Assembly (NCBI GenBank): GCA_905221605.1
Contig: CAJNDS010002139.1
Coordinates: 436,001-500,000 of the forward strand
Reading direction: 5' to 3'
DNA length: 64,000 nucleotides
Source of the DNA: Symbiodinium natans
Lineage: Eukaryota; Sar; Dinophyceae; Suessiales; Symbiodiniaceae
Shown here: piece after piece, positions 21,301 to 29,800 of the stretch
Numbering within the stretch: position 1 is the first letter of the stretch
Layout: each line of letters opens with the position of its first letter
Program-made: the position numbers and the translations under genes
The notes under the pieces: model-generated
Database searches by the model: none
The model's input: only the letters and a program-made list of their open reading frames with translations
What the model was told of the DNA's origin: nothing

Positions 21301-22834
21301 TTAGGGTTTAGGGTTTAGGGTTTAGGTACTTCCTCCCATAGGTCTGCAGGTAGGTGATGGCCAGCTTTTTGCTTGGGTTGCGGTAGTAGTGGTGCTCCAC
21401 AGACACGTTGGCCGTCCACCCCAAACCGCGGTAGCCTCAGCTCGACTTCGAAAGGCTCTAAAGGTCACGAGGGCAGTTGCTTGTGGTCCGTGCCAGAATG
21501 CAAAAAATGTGTGTACACATATTTATATATATATATGTATATATACATATGTATATTGACTGATGTGTTGGCTTATTTTCATATTCAGATTTTTCATACT
21601 AATAAAATACAATACATATATGGATAGATAAATAGGAAAGTTTGTTAAACAATTATTTTGAAATGAAAAATGCAATAACATAAAAAACAAAACAAACCAA
21701 CACATAAATAAATAAATAAATAAAGTACATAAACAATAAATAAAAACTACAAGCTCAATGTGCACGACGAAGGCTATCTTACCAGGGAAATCGAAAAACA
21801 ACAAAACGGAGAACGTTGCACTGTCGGATTTCCCCAGTTGCCTGGACAAAACACAAGCTGGCCAGAAAAGCCCCGAAACACACAACTTCTCAGAAAACCA
21901 TAACTTGTATAGCAAAGCCATATTCTCGAAGACTGCCAGGAAAGTTCTAGAACCCATAGTCTGAAGATCCAAAAAGTGCCGGAGATCATCCGGACACGCT
22001 TTGCTTCTTGGATTGTTGGGATGTTCTCCCTTGTACTTAGCGTCCTTAATATGGATTAGAATGGGGGGGGATACTACAATCCCTGTTTAACCTTGTGTAT
22101 ATATATATATACATATACATACACAAAGACAATGACCCAGAGAACTGACAGCGAGACTCTATAAGTAAGAAGAGGGGACTCTACGAGGCAGTCTAGGGGC
22201 AGTTGCAGATCTCATGCCGCAAGACCTCGCTGGTGAGGTTGTACCATTCGGTCCATGACATCTTCGTCTTCTCCATGCTGGCTAAGAAGGGGACCTCGCT
22301 GTCCGTCGCAAAGGCATCGTACGTAAAGTAATACGCAAGCGACGCGTACTGGTATCGCGTCCTCGAGTCGCCAATGAGCACAATATGCTTGTCCCAGTAG
22401 AAGGGCGGCGTAGCCGAGGCGGCGGGCATCTTTGGCCATGCGCCGAACTCCCTGGAAGCCTTGCCTTAGGGGGCTGAATACCCTAGGCACCAAAAAGGAG
22501 AACCTTTTTGTTTGTAATAGGATTCTATACAAGCAGAAGAGTTAAAGGTTAACTGCCCAGCCCCTAAGTTGCAGATCCGGGCTGGATTGGTGGTCACAGC
22601 AGGCAAGGTTGCTTCAAGTGCTGGTGGCGCCGTCGGTGCCGTCCTGCTAAGTGCGGCCGGCGTCGTGGTGCCAAGTGCGGCCGGCGCCGTAGTCAATGCC
22701 ACCACCATTGTCGTGGGCAAGTAGGTGCTGCTGAAGCTGGAACGAAGCAGCGAGGCCACCGCGGCCCCCAGCCCAAACCAGGAAAAGGCCCAAAAGCAGG
22801 ACCTGCCGTGCCCGGCGTCTGCGGTTTCCATCAA
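18225..22834 (-). CDS. Type II membrane GDSL/SGNH-like acyl-esterase (PC-esterase, TBL/CAS1-type), at least nine exons
   Basis: Probably a Golgi/ER polysaccharide O-acyltransferase or esterase by family analogy. The N-terminal exon encodes a signal anchor (CFWAFSWFGLGAAVASLL) and an Ala/Thr-rich stem; exon 2 has GDSRTRYQYASLAYYF, the GDS block with the nucleophile Ser; the last exon has WDTYHYNLASNNAFNRHLL, resembling the C-terminal D/H block. Exons: 22578-22834, 22201-22451, 21333-21435, about 21180-21226, about 20885-20981 (frame uncertain), about 20648-20740, 19987-20106, 19024-19070, 18426-18549, 18225-18323. Introns are telomeric arrays and MITEs; donors are GA, GC or GT and acceptors AG|G. 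Specific substrate unknown; exons 4-6 are the weakest. Confidence 0.68.
18333..18410. repeat. Degenerate telomeric insert within esterase coding sequence
   Basis: CCCTAAAA and CCCTAAA units between two identical 23-bp copies of exon sequence (18308-18330, 18410-18432). Confidence 0.85.
18426..18549 (-). CDS. Esterase-like gene, exon 9
   Basis: 124 nt: YSKYRFAERGWRLWDVSNL, then KKPSDMK. Acceptor CTCAG|GT, donor GAAG|GC. Exon sequence around the donor is duplicated on the other side of a 77-bp degenerate telomeric insert. Confidence 0.8.
18556..18612. repeat. TTTAGGG array in an esterase intron
   Basis: About eight units immediately upstream (on the minus strand) of the acceptor of exon 18426-18549. 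Confidence 0.93.
18870..19010. repeat. Repeated CCAG-TACACA plus telomeric modules
   Basis: The module (T)CCAGGTACACACAACCCTAAA and variants recurs near 18876, 18919, 18951 and 19001, and again at 19796. Confidence 0.7.
19024..19070 (-). CDS. Esterase-like gene, exon 8
   Basis: 47 nt: ARSMENPSAFSSWAK plus part of Lys. Acceptor CCAAG|GC, donor AAGAA|GT; in phase with both neighbours. Confidence 0.72.
19096..19360. mobile_element. Family J MITE containing a telomeric array and a family C MITE
   Basis: Outer ends TTAGGGGCTG and CCAGCC.CTA, with family J interior AACCTTTTTGTTTGTAATA. Inside are TTTAGGG units (about 19108-19188) and a complete family C element (19189-19281, GACCCGGGAGTAACCTAGG to CTACTCCCGGTCCTAG). 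Confidence 0.7.
19626..19738. mobile_element. MITE-like element, family H copy 2
   Basis: Ends GGGGTTTACGA and CTCGGAAACCCCC, internal GGACCCCCAATAAGGTAC. Lies in the esterase intron beside the duplicated exon end. Confidence 0.6.
19785..19971. repeat. CCCTAAA array between duplicated exon ends
   Basis: CCCTAAA units with two short CCCTAAG blocks, flanked by the 27-bp direct repeat 19742-19768 / 19973-19999. Confidence 0.93.
19987..20106 (-). CDS. Esterase-like gene, exon 7
   Basis: 40 codons: VVYSPGWEELVGWKQEEA, then CPTTQIYLKTRL. Acceptor CCCAG|GT, donor GACTC|GC. The exon end is copied again at 19742-19768 beyond the array. Confidence 0.72.
20117..20215. repeat. TTTAGGG array in an esterase intron
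   Basis: About fourteen units including three TTTAGGA. Confidence 0.95.
20648..20740 (-). CDS. Esterase-like gene, possible exon 6
   Basis: Open frame ELGRLLIQLKPDIATWLGAR plus Trp, ending at donor TGG|GTTTAGGG, the edge of a telomeric array. Phase 0 matches the next exon (VVYSPGWEEL). Confidence 0.5.
20885..20981 (-). CDS. Esterase-like gene, possible exon 5
   Basis: Non-repetitive island between family B element 20982-21179 and a telomeric array. Acceptor CCAAG|GTGG. One frame is fully open (VELCGVQCGPNQ...); a second stays open for 23 codons. The choice of frame is not secure. Confidence 0.4.
20982..21179. mobile_element. Family B MITE interrupted by a telomeric array
   Basis: CTTGGTAGCCCC at the left, then TTTAGGG units (about 20995-21093), then the family B interior (GTTGGCTACTTTTACAAGGG) and right end CCCTGGGCTGGCAAG. 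It forms the intron after exon 4 of the esterase-like gene. Confidence 0.7.
21180..21226 (-). CDS. Esterase-like gene, exon 4 (3' limit uncertain)
   Basis: Continues KYVMQGHWQADGTRAACQ after the array. Abuts family B element 20982-21179, which would form the next intron. Several GC donors are possible, so the end is approximate. Confidence 0.6.
21234..21325. repeat. TTTAGGG array splitting an esterase exon
   Basis: Thirteen perfect units between direct copies of exon sequence at 21220-21237 and 21326-21343. Confidence 0.95.
21333..21435 (-). CDS. Esterase-like gene, exon 3
   Basis: YRGLGWTANVSVEHHYYRNP then KKLAITYLQTYG. Acceptor TGAG|GC. The exon end TATGGGAGGAAGTAC is duplicated on the far side of the telomeric array 21234-21325. 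Splicing GGGAG|GAAG to GGGAG|GAAG restores RKYVMQGHW. Confidence 0.78.
22016..22092. mobile_element. Family A MITE, partial copy
   Basis: Left half only: GGGATGTTCTCCC then GTCCTTAATATGGATTA, running into an AT microsatellite. In the esterase intron between exons 2 and 3. Confidence 0.5.
22201..22451 (-). CDS. Esterase-like gene, exon 2: GDS motif
   Basis: EFGAWPKMPAASATPPFYWD, then KHIVLIGDSRTRYQY. The Ser in GDS is the expected nucleophile. Ends HEICN with donor AACT|GC; the Cys codon is completed by the next exon (CYRG). Confidence 0.8.
22466..22567. mobile_element. Family J MITE, intact, as an esterase intron
   Basis: TTAGGGGGCTGAATA at the left and inverted GCCCAGCCCCTAA at the right. 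It fills nearly all of the intron between exons 1 and 2 of the esterase-like gene. Confidence 0.72.
22578..22834 (-). CDS. Esterase-like gene, exon 1: signal anchor and stem
   Basis: Starts MMETADAGHGRSCFWAF. One hydrophobic helix near residues 14-32, then a low-complexity A/T/P stem. The donor is probably GA (GCCCG|GATC), which gives Arg-Glu-Phe at the join. The intron that follows is family J element 22466-22567 plus a few bases. Confidence 0.65.
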
Positions 22835-23174
22835 GGTCAGCCAGGGGTCTAAGGCACATAGGATCCAGCGTCGAGTTGCAGATGGCTCGTCTAGGATGTG
22901 GGGGGTCTTCTACGATTAGGGCCGCTTTGACTTTGAACGGCTGAGACAGAAGATGAGGCAAGTCGCTGATTCAGGCTCCCTAACCCTAAACCCCAACCCT
23001 AAACCCTACAACCTAAACCCTAAACCCTAAACCCAAAACCCCAAACCCTGAAGTATGTAGCTGTTCCTCGGACATCCTCAGACTCCTGACCCTAAACCCT
23101 AACCCCGGACTCGATCGCCCCGCGAGTCCACGCAACGGCGAACTGGGCGCGCTCACATGAGAGCAATCCCCTCC

Positions 23175-23227
23175 CTGGTTCTTAGTAGGGTTTAGGGTTT
23201 AGGGTTTAGGGTTGAGGGTTGAGGGTT

Positions 23228-23259
<32 letters not shown>

Positions 23260-23292
23260 GCCCCTGATTCCCTCATTCCCTACTAAGAACCA
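23175..23292. mobile_element. Family E MITE with internal telomeric array
   Basis: CTGGTTCTTAGTAGGG at the left and CCCTACTAAGAACCAG at the right, with TTTAGGG and GGGTTGA units (23188-23260) replacing most of the interior. Confidence 0.7.
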
Positions 23293-23328
23293 GCCAGTCC
23301 CCTCCCTAATTCGGAGCTCTTCTTCAGG

Positions 23329-23461
23329 AACGCAAGTTGCCATAATGAGGAGATATGTAGACATTAGGATACATACAAATAGCGAGGATGTGTATGACGC
23401 AGTGTGGGACCCGAGCCTATTTGTTCAGTTTGCCCAAGAATTCCAGAAGGAGCTTTATCGG
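23329..23461 (+). CDS. Possible plus-strand exon
   Basis: Bordered by TTCAG|GA and ATCGG|GTTTAG. Encodes MRRYVDIRIHTNSEDVYDAV then WDPSLFVQFAQEFQKELYR; minus frames have stops. It would be the only clear plus-strand coding piece in the window. Confidence 0.35.
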
Positions 23462-23630
23462 GTTTAGGGTTTAGGGCTTGGGGTTTAGGGCTTAGGGTTT
23501 AGGGTTTAGTTAGGGTTTAGGGTTTCGGGTTACTACAACATGCAAAAAGTCAGTTCGGGGTTGAGATAAGGGCCCAGTCCACGACAATCCGAATTGAACC
23601 CCTGAACCTTGAACGTCAGCAACCCGCCCA

Positions 23631-23700
23631 CTTGATAGCCCAGTAACCATGTGCTGATAAGGGGCACCCTTTCTTTGGTAAAGGCGCAGAACCATAAAGC
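23631..23700. mobile_element. Family B MITE, partial copy
   Basis: CTTGATAGCCCAGTAACCAT and GGGGCACCC are recognisable; the right terminal repeat was not found. Confidence 0.4.
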
Positions 23701-23850
23701 GCAAAAGAATACAATGGACATCACCACGAAGGGCTACGAAGCAGTTCAAGATGCGTTGTAAGACAGCACCAAAAAGGCTTGGGCTTGGGGTTTAGGGTTT
23801 AGGGTTTAGGTTTGGTTGGGATTAGGAAAGTCTTAGGCCGGTGGAGAGGC

Positions 23851-26800
23851 CTTGCGGTTCACCACGGCGCTGACGGAACCCATCACAGCGGTGCCCACGA
23901 TCTGTCAATGTTGAGTGCTTGGGGGCTAAAGTTTCACGGTTTAGGGTTCAGGGCTTAGGGTTCCCTAAGCCCTTAAAACTTACTGGGCTTCGATACACAA
24001 ATCAAACTGTGTTTGGTTTAGGGCTTCGGGCTTTCCATACAAGCCCTCAGCAATCAAAAAGGAAAACAAGAAACGAAGCCCGATACCTGGAGGTGCATGG
24101 GTGCTGAAACGTCGGGTTGGAAGTAGGGCAGCTAGGGTTGCCTTGTTTGGGGTAGAGCCCCACTTGTAGATACGCATGAACCTCCACGCGAACTCCTCAA
24201 GCACAGAAGGCCGTAGCCACTCCACCCCAATAAGGGCTTAGGTTATAAAGGCCGGTGGCCTCTTTAGCTGTTGCCCTTCTACCTTCACATAGCCCCTAGA
24301 TACCCTAATAAGAAACCCTACAAAACAGAAACCCTACTTACTTAAAGAGACCACCAACCAATATAAGGTTTAGGGTTTAAGGACTATAGAGTTCGCAGGT
24401 GTGCTTGCAAGCTGTATGCATGTTCTTGTGGTTGTAGAACATTTCACCTGCTCGGGCCGCATCCTCCCTCAAACCGCTGAAAAACAAGCCAAAGGGATGG
24501 GAATTCTGACCATCAAGCCAATGAGCAATGAAAAAATCTGCATTTGCCCGGTAAAGCACCACAAGAAAGCACCTGGGTAAACCCCCAAAAACCTTGTAAA
24601 ACCCTACACCCTGACCCCTAAAATCCTAAACCCTAAGCCCTACACCCTCTCTGCCGAAAGCTCCTTGGGTCCTGCCTTGATCGTGACCCCCGAGTTTGTC
24701 AACGTCTCGGGCACACAGCCGGAGCCTTGTGAGGCTTAGGCCGACAGATGTTTGTAGAGAGTTTAGGATTAAAGGTTTCGGCTTTAGTGCTGTTGTTGAC
24801 ACTGGGTTGAACCCCAAACCCCAAAAAGGGTAGGAAACCCCGAGTAGTGGAGGGTTTGAGGTCTCGGGCTGGGGCTGACAGAAACCTTGGGAATTCAGCG
24901 AAGCTCCGGGCGCGTTCTGGCGGGATTTGGGGTTCAGTGTCTATAGTTTAGGGTTCAGGGTTTTCGAAAATCGGGGTACCTAGTTGGGTCCCCGATTTTT
25001 CAAGGGATCCTACCACTTGGGGTCCATATTTACCATGTCGAAGATGCTGTCCCCCCTGACCTACGTGGAGGTCCATGGGCACTGGGAAGTAGGGCGACGG
25101 GTACCCTACATAACGTTAGATGCCAAGTATAGCTTTAGCCACCCTACTTATTACCCTAGCTATCACAAGCACCCACGAAGCTCCAAGTCGACCTTACACC
25201 CTCAACACTCCTCCGCCGCCCGACTTCGCGAAGAAGTGGACTTTCGGGGGGAAGGATGTCGGCTATGCGCATTTAGGGCTCAGGGCCCTAAACCCTAAAC
25301 CTCAAACCCCCAACCCTGAACCCTGAACCCTGAACCCCGAACCCCGAACCCTGAACCCTAAACGCTAAACCGCCTAAACCCTAGAAACTCCAGAAACCCT
25401 AGAAACCCAAAACTGAACCCTAAAACCGAATTTAAATCCCCCACCCAACAGTTGAGCGCAAGAGGCTGCTGTGGTAGACGCCGCCGCCATCCCCGAATCC
25501 GCCAAGAATGGCCCGGCCATTCCTGGGGTTTAGGCTTTAGGGTTTAGGGTTTAGGTTTTAGGGTTAGGGTTTAGGGATAGGGTTTAGGCTTTAGGGTTTA
25601 GGGTTTAGGGCTTGGGGTTTGGGGCTTGGGGTTTAGGTTTTAGGGTTTCGAGCTTAACCCCGCAAACCCTGAGCTCTAAACAAAAGACCCTCGGTCTTCT
25701 GTAGTCGCGCGGCGCTTGCTTGTTTGTAGTAGGAAATGAGTCGAGAATTCGGTACCCATACAGTTCTGAGAGAATACCTTAAAGGGCCCGATAAGGGGAA
25801 AGGCTACCTAACGGCCTACGCAGAAACAAGTAAGGTAAGTGATTGATTAAACCGCAAATCCTCTTCAGCAAATCTTCCTTTGGTGGAAAAGGGTTTCCCA
25901 AGCCGAATGAAGGTGTAGGGTTTAAGGTGTTAATCCTGTCAAAGGAACTGTTGAGGGCTTTTCAGGCTGCTGCGGGTGGATCATGGGCTTGTACAGGGTT
26001 TAGGGTTTAAGGGAACTTCTAGGGGTTTTAAGATGTTTTAGGGTTTAGGGTTTAGGGTTTAGGGTTTAGGGTTTAGGGTTTAGGGTTTAGGGTTTAGGGT
26101 TTAGGTACCCTAAACCCTAAACCCTGTACGTGCATCCGTGCTGCTGTTGCACCAAAACGTTCGGCGGCACGATCAGGGAGACGCCACCTAACGAACGCCA
26201 GCCCCTGCTGCTTAAAGCCCCAGTCCCCGAAAGCTCCCCACGCCGTAAACCCAAAGCTGAAAACCCTAAACTCCTGAGAGGGGAGTTGATTTGGCTGTAC
26301 GAAATCGACAACAAAACAGGGGGTAGGGGGGGGTTGGGGCTGCCCTCAACAACTGGCAGCATTTGCGGACTTTCGGGGACCTCAACCCTGAACCCTCAGC
26401 CCGAAACCCTAGGCCCTATGTCCTAAACCCTATACCCCTAAACCCTACACCCCTAAACCCTAAACCCTAAACCCTAAACCCTAAACCCTAAACCCTAAAC
26501 CCTAAACCCTAAGATCCCAGACCCTGGACCCCAGACTCAAACTCTCTCTTTCTGGCTAAGGCAGCTCCACTCCTTGGTAGCCCAGTAGCTATATTAACAT
26601 AAGGGCGCCCATTTTTTGGTTGGCTACTTTAAAAGGGAACCTTGAACCAAAAAAAGGGTCAAGGGTACCACTGGGCTACGAAGACTCTAGACCCTATAGG
26701 CCTGTTTAGGGTTTAGGGTTTGGGGTTCCGGGTCCCTCAACTGAAGAGTCGGCGACTACCTGGCCGAACCCCTAAACGCGCTAGCAAGCCGCCCCAGAAC

Positions 26801-29800
26801 GCAGCGGCACGGACCGTGATGACGGGATGCACAAACAGCGCCTGAGACGAAGTGGGGCTTGCTTGGAGGTTCTGGTTGCAGGGATTGGGGCTTGAATGGG
26901 TTTAGGGTTTAGGTTAGGGTTGGGGTTTAGGCTTCGGGGTCTCTTGAAAGTTTAGGGTTTAGTAAGTGTAGGGTTCCGGGTGATAAAAGTTCAGTGTTTG
27001 GTAAGTCTAATATTCAGGGTTTAGGGATTTGGGATTAGGGACGAGGGGGACTAGATGCTGCGAGGCTCCGTGTACTTCAAACGCCAATTATGACTGTAGT
27101 CATTAAACCCAACTATATGCCCCACCGAAGACTCTCCGCATGGTTGTTGCTTGGGCGAGTAGCTAAGCTCATTGCGACTGGGAAACCTTTCAGTGGAGAA
27201 GCTCTGGAATCTTCTTTGTGGGTCTTTACGGATTTTTTGGGGGGGGCGCTCAGAGGCGGAAGTTGCTTGAAACATCCTTTGGACTCGACCCTTGACCCAA
27301 GTCTCGTACGTGTCCTTCACCTCCATAATGATCTGAATCAGCTGACGCTCCACAGAAACCGTAAACCTACAAGTTCCCGGCAAACCTTGCGAGCCCACGT
27401 CGCCACAACTGGATGTGGAAACGGTTTTGCCTTTGTACACGTGGCCGCGTAACTCCGAGTTATCCTGTACAGACCTCTCATACGTGAGTAAGCATACATC
27501 GATGGCAACCCCTGAAGTTTCCCGGCTGTTCTGATGCAAGTAACCTCAGGCCGAATCCCCATGAAGTCTTAACCCATCAACAGCCAACAACCTAGAGCCC
27601 GCAACCTTGAACTCTCAAAGCCCCATGATTCTCCGATGCAGCCTGGGAGAAGTCGATGGTCGCGCCGCCTTCAGGAAGGAACCGGAGGAGAGGGGGCCAA
27701 GGACCACAGACGTGGGGGCCTTTGATGCACTAGGGTTTAGGTTCAGGGTTTAGAGGGTTTAGAAGGTTTAGGGTTTAGGGTTTAGGAAGTCGGGGGTTAG
27801 AAGGTTGAGGGCGTTGAGGGCGTCTTCCTGCAGAGTTGTCGGCGCCACCACCGCTCCAGGGTGCAGGGGTGGCGGCATGCAGAACGTGGCACGTGAGAAC
27901 ACCGAGCTCTTCAGCGATCTCCGACAAGCAAGCAACCATGTGCAAAACGAACGAAGCTCTCCAACTGGGTCTTCCTCTGTTGAGTGCCACTGTAAAGGCT
28001 GCGCATCAGCAAAGCTCGCGTCAAAGTAACCTCGGAATCAACGGGCCCACCCAGGATCTCTTCCAATGTCAAGATGTTTGATTCGCCGTCCTTGTCTTCG
28101 GGCGGCAGGTCTGCAAAGCCCGCGTCGCCTTGGAGTTTTTGAGCTGCAGCGTGCCTGCGCCATTTTGGGACGACCCGCCAAGCTGCAACCTCCCCCGGCT
28201 GACAGGCGGACCCAACAAATCCTGGGGCGGGGTTCGGGGGTGGGTGGGCTAGAAAGCACCTGCAACCGTTAACTACCTCTAACAGGTGGGAAGAGGTGAT
28301 GTGAATTGCCTTATGCCCGAAGTTGTCCTGAAGCGCTGCGTGAAACCCTGAAACCTAAACCGGAATATACGGCTGCGGTTTAGGGTGTTTGGTTCAGGGT
28401 TTATGGCTTCAGGGTTCGAAAAAACGATAAAACCGACCTTAAAACCTTAAGAACCCAAAACCTACTTTCTTGTAGGTGACCAAAGAACCCCATAACGGGC
28501 TTTAGAGTCATACCCTGCAGGAAGAAGGCTTGGGATCAAATTGAGCATCCACCATAACCCTAAACCCTAAATCCGAAACCCTCTCAAGCCTATAACCTCC
28601 TTAACCCTCAAGCCCTAACCCCTATGCCCCAAACCCTAGCCCCTAAACCCCAAGCCCTAAACCCCAAACCCTGAACCCCGAAGGCGCGAGCAAAAATCGG
28701 CCTGCCACGGCACGCGCTTTGATCTCTGCTTCCGGGATCCACCTGCGGATTCGGCCCAGTTGCACGCTTAGGGCTGACGGGCTTAGGGTTTAGGAGTCGG
28801 TTGATGGCAAATGTCATGGTCTTGGGATGATGCAAGGTCAAGGGGTTTTAGGATTTTACGTTTGCCCCGCATTTTTGGTTCCCTATACATAGTATGCACT
28901 CTACATATAACTTCGATCGGATGGCAGCAGGTTTTCGCCATGCACCCTGGCAATCCGGAGTCGATGATAAAAGACTAGAAAGCCCTCCCGCCGAAGACGT
29001 GTGACGTCCCCCAGCGCGAAACCTAATTTTTCGCTCGGATGCTTCGTGCTTTGTGACTTTCACCCTGCACCTTGGCATTCCAGACACGATGAGTAAGCAA
29101 TGAGAAGGCCCTCCGGCCGAAGAAGTCCCCCACCGCAAAATTGAGTTTTCTTCGGGAAGATACTTGTGTCCTTCACAAGGTCTTCGCCTGTTCCTAAACC
29201 CTAAACCCTAAACCCTAATTAATAGTCAAGCTCCGCGGGAGCAGCCGACAAACCTGAAGCATAGCGTCTTCTGCGGACGCGTGTAACATTGGCTTGGCGA
29301 GCTCGGGTTCGGTTGGCTCCGGTTGGCTTCGTTTTGAGTAGTGTTTGGGTGGTCTTGGGGTGGGTATGTCTGCATACAAACCCTAAACCCTAAACCCTAA
29401 ACCCTAAACCCTAAACCCTAAAGCTGTCTAGGGCATATTAAGGGGGGGGAGGAGAGATTGATGGTTGAGGGTGCCGGGGTTCGGCTCTCAAGACAGCCCA
29501 AACACCACCCTGTCAAACTCTAGACCCCAGGCCTCAGTGTGGAGTTCGGGGTTTAGGGTTTAGGGTTTAGGGTTTAGGGTTTAGGGTTTAGGGTTTAGGG
29601 TTTAGGGTTTAGGGTTTAGGGTTTAGGGTCTGAAGCGCTGCCCTGAACCCTACAATCCCAGCCCGGCAACGGCCTGCCATACTTGCTGGCACCGGACAGG
29701 AATCCCACGTACCTGGCATGGCGTGGTTTTTGTGCTTGACGGGTCTAGGGTTTGGGGGTTGGGGTTTGGGGGTTTAGGGTTTGGGACTTAGGGTTTGAGT

